Shown: positions 1 through 12,713 of the stretch, one piece after another
How positions within the stretch are numbered: the stretch's first letter is position 1
How the letters are laid out: every line of letters begins with the position of its first letter
From: Bacteroides ovatus
Lineage (GTDB): Bacteria; Bacteroidota; Bacteroidia; Bacteroidales; Bacteroidaceae
NCBI RefSeq assembly: GCF_001314995.1
Contig: NZ_CP012938.1
Span: 4,774,001-4,838,000, forward strand
DNA length: 64,000 bases
Direction of reading: 5' to 3'
The notes under the pieces: model-generated
Database searches by the model: none
The model's input: the letters and a program-made list of their open reading frames with translations, nothing else
What the model was told of the DNA's origin: nothing
Program-made: the position numbers and the translations under genes

Positions 1-1
1 T

Positions 2-2176
2 TGCCAGCTTCAAGTAGAGAAACCACAGAATGCAGCTATCAACGAATATTTAGCTCAATTTGACCTGCTGAAGTCGTATATTGACCGTAGTGGCACACCT
101 TTTCAGTTAGCTGTAAATGTACCGGGAAGCGAATTTGTAAAGAAAGAAATTGCATTCAGTACAGTGTTTACCAATTTTGATGCAGTGGATATGAACGGTT
201 CTTACGATCCGTTAAATACACTAAAGGAGGACGGTACTTACAATTTTGGTGGCATGCAAACGGCTGCCGATGTAGCAGCGGAGGCTGGCGTGACTCTTTA
301 TGGAGGGGTACTTTGTTCAAACCAAGGACAGCGTGCCGCATATTATAATAAGCTTATCGAGCCGATAGATATTCCGGTAGAAGTTCAGAAAGGAACAACG
401 AAATTATTTAATTTCGAAAATGATGCTATTGGTACGACTTATCCGATGACAGGTAATAGCTCGGCTATAGTTGAGGAAGACCCTGCCGGTGAAAGCGGTC
501 ATGTTTTACATGTGGGAACAAATGATGTGAAAGCTGCTTATTCCTATCCTAAATTTCACGTAGTTTTGCCTGCAGGAAGAAAACTCGGAGATTACGTTAG
601 ATTGAATATAGATTTGCGTTTTGTAGGAACTGATGGGATTTGGGGACAAGGTTTACGAGTCTTGATCAATGGAACGGAGTTTAATGTAGGAAAAAATGGA
701 AATGATTTCTGTGACGGAGGTGATAAATGGAAACGTGAAGGAACAATTAATCTGAAAGATGCTACTGCTCCCGGATTGGTAGTACCCGAAAGTTTTGGAA
801 GTCTGACAGAATTTGATTTAGCGATAGGTTCTGCATCCACTAGTGCACAATTTTATATAGATAATATTTCTATGGACTATGAAGTATCCGGAAAAGGTAC
901 TACGGTTATCAATTTTGAAGGGGATAATCTGAATACAGTGTATCCTATGGTTGCTGGAGCTGGTGCTCCCAATAGCGGTACAGCTACTGTAGTAGAAGAT
1001 CCAGAAAGAGAGACTGGTCATGTACTTTACATAGATCAGGCTTCGCATTACTTCCCGGAATTTACAGTTAAGTTAGCTGAAGGCAAGACCCTTGGAGATT
1101 ATACCGGTATGTCAATGGATATGCGCCTTTTAAAAGGGATGTATGGTTATGGAATGTACGTGAAAATTAATGGTCAGTTATTAAATCTTCATCAAAATGC
1201 AGCTGCTTACGGTTACGCAGAGAATGATACTTGGAAACGTGATGGTGTATTTGTGACCTTTGTGAAGGAAGGTACTTACACTGCTTTGGGTGAAGCGGTT
1301 CCAGCTACTACAATTGAGATACCCAATGCAATGAAAGACCTCAATGAAATAACATTTGCGATCGGTTCCAGTTCTGGCAACTGGACAGCATACATCGATA
1401 ATCTGATTTTTGTATGGGAAGCCAAGCCGCAACATATCGAAAAGACTCCAGAAGAGAAAAAGGAAATCTTCACTAAAGAAATGGAAAAATGGATTGGTGG
1501 TATGGTGTATGCAGGTGTGAATGAAACGAAGAGTGTAAAAGCTTGGAATATAATTGGTAATCCTTTGGATAAGACTGTTAATGATAATACATTTAACTGG
1601 GGTGAATATTTGGGTGAAGTAGACTATGCACGTACCGCCGTGAAGATTGCCCGTGATACAGTGAAGAATGCCAATGTAGATCTTGAGCTTTTTGTCAGCA
1701 ACACATTTGGTCAATATGATGAAATGGGGAATATGGCTGATGAACTCATATCTTTAGTTGATGCTTGGGAAGCAGACAACGTTACCAAAATTGACGGGTA
1801 CAATATTCTTCTCAATGCAATTTATTCCAAAGATGTTGTTTTCCAGGAAGGCAATAAAACGATGATCACCAATCTGTTTGATAAATTAGGTAAGACTGGT
1901 AAACTGATACGGGTATCCGATCTTAGCATGATGGTTGAAGAACTGGATGGCAACTTTATTGCGATTAATAAATTAACAGAAGAAGATAGAGCTGCCGCTG
2001 CTTCTTATATGGCTTTTATCATGCAGGAGTATCGAAGACTTATTCCTGCAGACAAGCAATACGGAATCTCTATATCGGGTATTACAGAGACCAATACTGG
2101 TTATAAACTGTGTCCTTGGACATCGGACTATAACCGTAATGAAATGTATGAAGGTATAGTGGACGGATTGAAATAA
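2..2176 (+). CDS. GH10-like xylan-associated protein with two inserted carbohydrate-binding modules; 5' end outside window, catalytic residues missing
   Basis: The reading frame is open from base 2, so the true start lies left of the window; the GTG at 164 is internal. About 724 residues are visible. The fold is GH10: an N-terminal part, then two tandem beta-sandwich modules (about 388-885 and 890-1410) that both begin KGTT followed by an F-E-rich strand, then the rest of the barrel and a GH10-like ending (WTSDYN...GIVDGLK). Such insertions between barrel strands 3 and 4 are known in Bacteroidetes GH10 xylanases. The catalytic positions are altered. WDVVNE is WNIIGN, so Asn (1559-1561) replaces the acid/base Glu. 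SELD is SDLS, so Asp (1919-1921) replaces the nucleophile. The HTLVWH and TQMH histidines are also lost. It is probably a xylan-binding surface protein rather than an enzyme. It heads the block of xylanases at 2-12664. Confidence 0.85.
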   Translation, partial: CQLQVEKPQNAAINEYLAQFDLLKSYIDRSGTPFQLAVNVPGSEFVKKEIAFSTVFTNFDAVDMNGSYDPLNTLKEDGTYNFGGMQTAADVAAEAGVTLYGGVLCSNQGQRAAYYNKLIEPIDIPVEVQKGTTKLFNFENDAIGTTYPMTGNSSAIVEEDPAGESGHVLHVGTNDVKAAYSYPKFHVVLPAGRKLGDYVRLNIDLRFVGTDGIWGQGLRVLINGTEFNVGKNGNDFCDGGDKWKREGTINLKDATAPGLVVPESFGSLTEFDLAIGSASTSAQFYIDNISMDYEVSGKGTTVINFEGDNLNTVYPMVAGAGAPNSGTATVVEDPERETGHVLYIDQASHYFPEFTVKLAEGKTLGDYTGMSMDMRLLKGMYGYGMYVKINGQLLNLHQNAAAYGYAENDTWKRDGVFVTFVKEGTYTALGEAVPATTIEIPNAMKDLNEITFAIGSSSGNWTAYIDNLIFVWEAKPQHIEKTPEEKKEIFTKEMEKWIGGMVYAGVNETKSVKAWNIIGNPLDKTVNDNTFNWGEYLGEVDYARTAVKIARDTVKNANVDLELFVSNTFGQYDEMGNMADELISLVDAWEADNVTKIDGYNILLNAIYSKDVVFQEGNKTMITNLFDKLGKTGKLIRVSDLSMMVEELDGNFIAINKLTEEDRAAAASYMAFIMQEYRRLIPADKQYGISISGITETNTGYKLCPWTSDYNRNEMYEGIVDGLK

Positions 2177-2209
2177 TCCTCTCCTCTGGATTAAAAGGAC
2201 TATTTATAT

Positions 2210-3853
2210 ATGAAGAATATTACATTATTATTTTGTCTCTTTCTTGCGAATATCCTCTTGGGGGCTTGTTCGGGAGGGGAAGATGAAAAAAAAGAAATGG
2301 ATGAAGGAAAGGGCGCGTATGCGCTCTTTCTTAAAAAATCCATTACTGTGAGTACTGGGGAAAGTCAGACGGATGTTGTGGTGGAATGGGCGAAGACTTC
2401 TTGGGAGATAACTCTTGGTGAAGGGGATATTGTAAAAAGCGTCACTCCTACATCAGGTGGCAGTAATACTGGGGAAAAACAGTACACGAAGGTTCGTGTA
2501 TCTTGTGGTGCGAACAGTACGATGAAAAAGCGTACACAAACCATTCACTTATTCGATAAAACTAATGAAACAACTGTTGATTTGCTGGTAGAACAAGAAC
2601 CGCCATTCAAGTCGGTTACACTAACTGTTGATCCTTCGGTGAAATATCAGCCGGTTGTAGGATTTGGCGGTATGTACAATCCGAAGATCTGGTGTGGTGA
2701 CAATCTTATTTCTGCATCACAATTAGATAAAATGTATGGTGCCGGCGGATTGGGATATTCTATCCTTCGCTTGATGATTTATCCCAACGAATCAGATTGG
2801 AGTGCAGATGTAGAAGCAGCAAAGGCAGCACAAGCTAACGGAGCAATTATCTTTGCATGTCCATGGGATTGTACAGATGCGCTTGCAGATAAAATCACGG
2901 TGAATGGAAAGGAAATGAAACACCTTAAAAAAGAAAACTATGAAGCGTATGCAAACCATCTTATCCGTTATGTTACATTTATGAAGGAAAAAGGGGTGAA
3001 CCTCTATGCGATTTCCGTCCAGAACGAACCGGATATGGAATTTACGTACTGGACTCCTTCTGAAGTAGTGGATTTTGTAAAACAATACGGAGCAAGGATA
3101 CGGGAAACAGGAGTGAAGCTGATGTCACCGGAAGCTTGTGGTATGCAGCCTGAATATACTGATCCTATTATCAACAACGCCGAAGCATTTGCTCAAACGG
3201 ATATTCTAGCCGGACATCTCTATCAAGGATTTACAGATTTGAGTAGCGGATATGTTAAGAACCGCCACGATTACATCTGTGGTGTGTATTCACGTATTCA
3301 AGGAAAGACATGGTGGATGACAGAACATCTTTTTAATGACGGTGAGAATTCTGATGATTCTTCGAAATGGGAATTCCTGAAATGGCAATACAGTCTCAAT
3401 CATCTTGGTAAAGAGATTCACATGTGTATGGAGGGGTATTGCAGTGCTTATATATATTGGTATTTGAAGCGCTTTTATGGTTTGATGGGCGATACGGACA
3501 AACGGAGTCCGACGAGTGAAGGAGAAATCACAAAGAATGGTTATATTATGGCTCATTATGCTCAATATGCAACAGAAACAACTCGTATTAAGGTAGTTAC
3601 AAATAATGAAGAAGTCTGTGCTACTGCTTATTGGGATGAAAAGACCGGTGAAGTGACCATCGTATTATTGAATCTGAATGGTGCTTCTCAATGGCTGGAA
3701 ATACCATTAGCAGGAATAAAAAAAGCAAGTGCCGTTGAAACGAACGAAACAAAAAATATGGAAGTGATCGATACTGGTTTGATGGAATCTGCTGAAGGTA
3801 TAACGGTGTTGTTATCTGCTAACAGTATAACTTCAGTCAGATTGACATTTTAA
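2210..3853 (+). CDS. GH30-family endoxylanase, BACON-domain lipoprotein
   Basis: A 547-residue lipoprotein, signal peptide ending LLGAC, so probably on the outer membrane. A BACON-type beta-sandwich spans about residues 35-130 and is followed by a GH30 barrel with a small C-terminal beta domain. The acid/base is Glu273 in ISVQNEP and the nucleophile Glu372 in WWMTEH. Family knowledge: GH30 xylanases of this type cut xylan backbones, often relative to glucuronic acid branches; the subfamily specificity here is inferred. The start follows a good purine-rich site (ttaaaagga). It lies 33 bases after the GH10-like gene and its stop abuts the GH98 gene, so the three are likely co-transcribed. Confidence 0.88.
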   Translation: MKNITLLFCLFLANILLGACSGGEDEKKEMDEGKGAYALFLKKSITVSTGESQTDVVVEWAKTSWEITLGEGDIVKSVTPTSGGSNTGEKQYTKVRVSCGANSTMKKRTQTIHLFDKTNETTVDLLVEQEPPFKSVTLTVDPSVKYQPVVGFGGMYNPKIWCGDNLISASQLDKMYGAGGLGYSILRLMIYPNESDWSADVEAAKAAQANGAIIFACPWDCTDALADKITVNGKEMKHLKKENYEAYANHLIRYVTFMKEKGVNLYAISVQNEPDMEFTYWTPSEVVDFVKQYGARIRETGVKLMSPEACGMQPEYTDPIINNAEAFAQTDILAGHLYQGFTDLSSGYVKNRHDYICGVYSRIQGKTWWMTEHLFNDGENSDDSSKWEFLKWQYSLNHLGKEIHMCMEGYCSAYIYWYLKRFYGLMGDTDKRSPTSEGEITKNGYIMAHYAQYATETTRIKVVTNNEEVCATAYWDEKTGEVTIVLLNLNGASQWLEIPLAGIKKASAVETNETKNMEVIDTGLMESAEGITVLLSANSITSVRLTF

Positions 3854-3876
3854 TGATAATAATAACTAGTTGGAAT

Positions 3877-6696
3877 ATGATGAATTTGTTAAATACGAAA
3901 AGTAAGCTATCATACCTACTTTTTCTCGGAATAGTATGCTGTGCATGTATTCTTGGTTCCTGTAAAGATGACGATGTCATTGATCCTGACGCTCCTTCCG
4001 TACCGAAACCCGGTACGGCTGTCGAGAATATTAATACTAATGTCAAGGCATTACGTAAGCTTATTGAGGCCAAACAACAGGACCTGGCTGTAAAGACATA
4101 CAATCCGGTGAATAATGGCGCGAGTTATACGATTGAGTTGTCGGATGGTACAAGCTTCAGTATGTATGCTCAGATAGCAGCATTGGAAGGCGGAGGAGAG
4201 GATGTAGTTTATTCTCCAAAAGTAGGTGCCAAAGTAGAACATGATGAATATTATTGGACTCTTGATGATGTCTGGCTAACGTTTGAGAATGATGAAAAAG
4301 TCAAGGTGTTAGATGAAAACAATACAGTTGCACCTATAGTGGATATTAACACTGACGGCTATTGGACTGTAAAATATGGAACTAAGTCTCGTACCCTTGA
4401 CAAGGCGGTGAGCGGCAAACTTACCAGTCAGTTTAAACAAGTGAGTACTATTGGTGACGAATCTGTCAGTTTCACTTTTACCGACCGGACACCTGTCATC
4501 GAACTGAATCTTTTTAAAGGAGACAATCCCGAAATTCCTCCGGTAACGGGGGCGTTACGCCGTCCTATTTCTCCTGAACAACCGGCATGGTTTGTTCATA
4601 TTGATTCATGGAATTATGCCGATCCTCAGAAAATCATAGATCTTATCCCTGCTGATATTCGTCCGTTTACCATTTTTAATATCTCGTTGTCTGTAAGCCA
4701 TGATGAGGCTACTGGGATCTATAATGTAAGCGAGTATGGTTATGAGATAGCAAAGTCGTGGTTGAGGACGTGTGCTGAAAATAATGTGTGGGCGATGGTG
4801 CAGCCGTCAAGCGGCGGTTTTAGTCATTTTAAGGATGTCAGCTTATATAGTCAATTTGAAAGTGACGATAAGGTTCGGGTATATGATGAGTTTTTCAGAG
4901 AATATCCCAACTTTCTTGGTTTCAATTATTGTGAGCAGTTTTGGGGGTATGATGACCAGTTCTCTGTATCGTGGTTACAACGAGTGGCTCACTGGAATCA
5001 ACTTTTGAAACTTACTCATAAATATGGAGGATATTTGGTAGTTAGTTTCTGTGGTAATACTTGGTCGGCTAATATCAATCCTATTGCTCTTGTGAAGCGT
5101 AATTCTGATTTTGCCCAAACTGCCAAATTGTACTCTGAAAATTTCATTATGTGTGAGAAATACACCACGCAAAGTGGCTTCTTCAATGTCGAAGGAATTT
5201 GCTTAGGCACGTGGCTCTCCGGTTTTGCAGGTCAGTACGGCATCCGTTTCGACCAATGCGGCTGGACAGAGGAGAAAGGACAGAATGGCGATAAGGATTT
5301 CCCGCCGGCTGCCGGTGCGCTGCCTATTATAGAGCATGTGATGCTGACAGGTCAGACTGTTATTGACGGACCTGAACTTATATGGCAGCAATGTTTTAAG
5401 GAGACGAATGCAGTCAGTGTAGGTGATGGTTATCAGAGCCGTAATTGGGAATGTTTTCCGCAATTTGTCAATATCAATATAGATATGTTCCGTAAGATTA
5501 TTGATAAAACAATTCGTATTCCTTCCCGGAAAGAAGTTATTGACCGCACGAAAGTGGTGATTCTTCAAGATGTCTATTCCGGTGATGATAATGCTAAATA
5601 CAGCAGCCCGAAGAATTTGCATGAAGGGCTTTACCTTCGCGATGATGATGGTAATCTTTGGGATAATCATTGTTACTTTAAGAAAACGGGCCGTTATCCT
5701 ACGATTCCTGTTGCGTTCGAATTGTGTGACGATGTAGCTAATTCATTCCAGTATAAGATCAACCAATCAACTTTCGAAGGATCTTGGAGCGATGTAAATA
5801 CTAAAGTTGGAAAGTTTAACCGTTGGTTTCCACAAGAGTATACAGGAGAACTTTATGCTGGACGTATAGAAAATGGTTGGGTGGTTTATAACGGACTTGC
5901 CGGAATACGGAATGCTGCAATTCCGTTTAAATACAATACATGTGACAAGATGGAATTGGCTTACTCCAAATATACTGTAAGTGTTATAAAAGAATATGCC
6001 AATAAGCTCACCTTCTACATGAATAACTATGACCCTAGTGGTTCGAGCAAAACGGAGGTCATCAAGATATATGGATGTACATCCAAACCAACTCATTCTG
6101 TATCTTCCAGAGCCAATGGTACTGCACAAGTTTCTGAGAATTGGAAAGAAGATGTATATACGCTGACTGTCACTCATAACGGACCATTGGATTTGACGGT
6201 CAATTGTTCAGGAAAAGCCACCGATCGTTTAACTGTATCTACTGCAGCATCTATCCAGGTTCCCGCTTCTCCACAAATTTATCAGGGCGCTTATCAGTAT
6301 GAGGCTGAATGCTTTGATTTTAAGAATGTGACTAAGAGAGTGACAAAAGGAGATTCGGAGCCGATACGTAACTACACAGCACAGGGATATATAAATTTTG
6401 GTGCTAGTTCTGCAGCTGCCGTACGTGATGCTGTTACTGCACTGGAAGATGGTGTATATACAATCCGTATTCGCTACCGTGCTCCGTCGGCTACAGTCAA
6501 TACCGTAGATATGTATATAAACAATACCAAAGTAGGTACTCCGGAGTTTGCACAAACTGATAATGACAATACTGTATGGAATACAGCCTTAATGTCGGTT
6601 TCCTTACGAAAAGGGGCAAATACGTTTGAATTGAAAGCCAATTCATCAGGTGCCGGTGACTTGTATCTCGACAACATTGTTATCGAAAGAAAATAA
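3877..6696 (+). CDS. GH98 endo-beta-1,4-xylanase, DUF4988 lipoprotein
   Basis: The lipoprotein signal ends ILGSC. An in-frame ATG at 3853 overlaps the previous stop, but 3877 (or 3880) gives a normal signal peptide of a 939-residue protein. Domains in order: DUF4988-like region (about 30-190), the GH98 catalytic barrel (about 205-560, with WFVHIDSWNYADP and FLGFNYCEQFWG strands), a GH98 C-terminal beta domain (about 600-800), and a CBM35/CBM6-like module (about 815-939, starting YEAE and ending LYLDNIVIE). GH98 was first known for blood-group endo-galactosidases. A B. ovatus member (BACOVA_03433, from memory) is an endoxylanase for complex glucuronoarabinoxylan, and this gene has the same neighbours. 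It probably makes the first cuts in decorated xylan at the surface. Confidence 0.85.
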   Translation: MMNLLNTKSKLSYLLFLGIVCCACILGSCKDDDVIDPDAPSVPKPGTAVENINTNVKALRKLIEAKQQDLAVKTYNPVNNGASYTIELSDGTSFSMYAQIAALEGGGEDVVYSPKVGAKVEHDEYYWTLDDVWLTFENDEKVKVLDENNTVAPIVDINTDGYWTVKYGTKSRTLDKAVSGKLTSQFKQVSTIGDESVSFTFTDRTPVIELNLFKGDNPEIPPVTGALRRPISPEQPAWFVHIDSWNYADPQKIIDLIPADIRPFTIFNISLSVSHDEATGIYNVSEYGYEIAKSWLRTCAENNVWAMVQPSSGGFSHFKDVSLYSQFESDDKVRVYDEFFREYPNFLGFNYCEQFWGYDDQFSVSWLQRVAHWNQLLKLTHKYGGYLVVSFCGNTWSANINPIALVKRNSDFAQTAKLYSENFIMCEKYTTQSGFFNVEGICLGTWLSGFAGQYGIRFDQCGWTEEKGQNGDKDFPPAAGALPIIEHVMLTGQTVIDGPELIWQQCFKETNAVSVGDGYQSRNWECFPQFVNINIDMFRKIIDKTIRIPSRKEVIDRTKVVILQDVYSGDDNAKYSSPKNLHEGLYLRDDDGNLWDNHCYFKKTGRYPTIPVAFELCDDVANSFQYKINQSTFEGSWSDVNTKVGKFNRWFPQEYTGELYAGRIENGWVVYNGLAGIRNAAIPFKYNTCDKMELAYSKYTVSVIKEYANKLTFYMNNYDPSGSSKTEVIKIYGCTSKPTHSVSSRANGTAQVSENWKEDVYTLTVTHNGPLDLTVNCSGKATDRLTVSTAASIQVPASPQIYQGAYQYEAECFDFKNVTKRVTKGDSEPIRNYTAQGYINFGASSAAAVRDAVTALEDGVYTIRIRYRAPSATVNTVDMYINNTKVGTPEFAQTDNDNTVWNTALMSVSLRKGANTFELKANSSGAGDLYLDNIVIERK

Positions 6697-6713
6697 GAAT
6701 TCTCTTAAATTCG

Positions 6714-6757
6714 ATTATCCGCATTTTACAAGTAGTATCTTGCGGATAATTGTTTTT
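6714..6757 (+). terminator. Intrinsic terminator between GH98 and GH115 genes
   Basis: A perfect 10-bp stem (ATTATCCGCA 6714-6723 with TGCGGATAAT 6741-6750) is followed by TGTTTTTA. It splits the rightward degradative block, so downstream genes need read-through or their own promoter. Confidence 0.8.
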
Positions 6758-6781
6758 AGGACAGTATGTAACTAGAAAATA

Positions 6782-11268
<4,487 letters not shown>

Positions 11269-11275
11269 AAATAGC

Positions 11276-12664
11276 ATGAAAATGAAATCTACATTTATCG
11301 CAGCTACATTGTTGCTCGTTTCGGTTATGACCGAAGGAGGACTGTCAGCGCAAAACCCGATTGTGCAAACTTGCTTTACTACAGACCCGGCTCCTATGGT
11401 ACACGACGGCACCTTGTATGTGTATACGGGACACGATGAAGACAAAGCGGATTTTTTCTGGATGCAGGAATGGCGTGTATATTCTACCAAAGATATGGTG
11501 AACTGGACCGATCACGGCTCTCCTCTTGCCATCGAATCATTCGACTGGGCGGACGACCGTGCCTGGGCAGCACAATGTGTAGAGCGTAATGGTAAGTTTT
11601 ATTGGTATGTCTGCCTGCATTCCAAACTTTCCAATACGATGGCAATCGGTGTGGCAGTCGGTGATACGCCTGTCGGTCCTTTTAAAGATGCCATCGGCAA
11701 ACCGCTTCATGACGGAAGCTGGGACTATATTGATCCTACGGTCTTCATTGATGATGACGGTCGTGCTTATCTGTATTGGGGAAATCCGAATATCTATTAT
11801 GCAGAACTGAATGACGACATGATTTCCTTGAAAGGTGAAGTGGGCAAACTGGAACAGACTGTTGAGAGCTTTGGTGCACCCAATCCGGAAAAACGTGTCA
11901 AAGATGTTAAGTATAAAGATACTTATACAGAAGGTCCATGGCTTCATAAACGGGAAGGAAAATATTATCTTCTTTATGCTGCCGGAGGTGTACCCGAACA
12001 TATTGCCTATTCCATGAGTGACGGACCTCTTGGGCCGTGGAAGTATATGGGAGAAATCATGCCTTTACAAGATACGGGCTCGTTTACTAACCATTGTGGA
12101 GTGATAGACTATAAAGGCAATTCTTATTTCTTCTATCATACGGGTAAGCTGCCGGGTGGTGGAGGCTTCGGGCGAAGTGCGGCGGTGGAGCAATTTAAGT
12201 ATAACGCTGACGGCACTTTCCCGATTATTAATGCTACCCGGGAAGGGGTGTCACCGGTAGGTACGCTCAATCCTTACGAAAGGGTGGAAGCTGAAACAAT
12301 CGCTTTTTCTGAAGGTGTGAAGTCCGAACCAAATGTGAAAACCGGTATATATATATCTGAAATTCATAATGGAGATTATATAAAGGTACGTGAAGTGGAT
12401 TTCGGCAATAAATCCCCCAAACGGTTCACTGCTACCGTTGCCAGTGCCCTTCGTGGCGGAACACTTGAAGTACGTACAGACAGTATAAGCGGACCATTAA
12501 TTGCGGAACTGACTATTCCTTCAACGGGAGGTTGGGAATGCTGGAAAACATTGCAGACTGATATTGTAAAACCGGTCACAGGAATACAAGATATTTATTT
12601 TGTATTCAAAGGACGTAAAGGCTGCAAACTGTTTAACTTTGATTGGTACAAGTTTAACAGATAA
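11276..12664 (+). CDS. GH43 arabinofuranosidase/beta-xylosidase with C-terminal CBM6-like module
   Basis: The start at 11276 gives a clean signal peptide (ending GLSAQ) only 7 bases after the esterase stop; an upstream TTG at 11243 would overlap that gene. The 462-residue protein has a GH43 five-bladed propeller with the three expected acids: base Asp37 (TTDPAPM), pKa-tuning Asp153 (WDYIDPTV) and acid Glu219 (YTEGPW). A CBM6-like beta-sandwich follows (about 335-462), opening YERVEAETIAFSEG and ending LFNFDWYKF. The family removes arabinose or xylose from arabinoxylan; which one is not decided here. It is the last gene of the rightward block, converging on the HTCS gene. Confidence 0.88.
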   Translation: MKMKSTFIAATLLLVSVMTEGGLSAQNPIVQTCFTTDPAPMVHDGTLYVYTGHDEDKADFFWMQEWRVYSTKDMVNWTDHGSPLAIESFDWADDRAWAAQCVERNGKFYWYVCLHSKLSNTMAIGVAVGDTPVGPFKDAIGKPLHDGSWDYIDPTVFIDDDGRAYLYWGNPNIYYAELNDDMISLKGEVGKLEQTVESFGAPNPEKRVKDVKYKDTYTEGPWLHKREGKYYLLYAAGGVPEHIAYSMSDGPLGPWKYMGEIMPLQDTGSFTNHCGVIDYKGNSYFFYHTGKLPGGGGFGRSAAVEQFKYNADGTFPIINATREGVSPVGTLNPYERVEAETIAFSEGVKSEPNVKTGIYISEIHNGDYIKVREVDFGNKSPKRFTATVASALRGGTLEVRTDSISGPLIAELTIPSTGGWECWKTLQTDIVKPVTGIQDIYFVFKGRKGCKLFNFDWYKFNR

Positions 12665-12673
12665 ACATGCTAG

Positions 12674-12713
12674 AGAGCAGTTGGGTTACTCTTCTTTTTT
12701 ACTCAACTGCTCT
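12674..12713. terminator. Bidirectional terminator between GH43 and HTCS genes
   Basis: AGAGCAGTTG (12674-12683) pairs perfectly with CAACTGCTCT (12704-12713), with a T-rich loop and flanks. It serves two convergent genes. The leftward HTCS stop codon (12686-12688) and last sense codons lie inside the hairpin. Confidence 0.7.

Noticed and set aside
1181..1714. Open frame antisense to the GH10-like gene
   Set aside because: It is a low-complexity shadow of the sense frame, with no ribosome site or family match.
2..2176. Active GH10 xylanase
   Set aside because: Both catalytic carboxylates and the conserved histidines are replaced.
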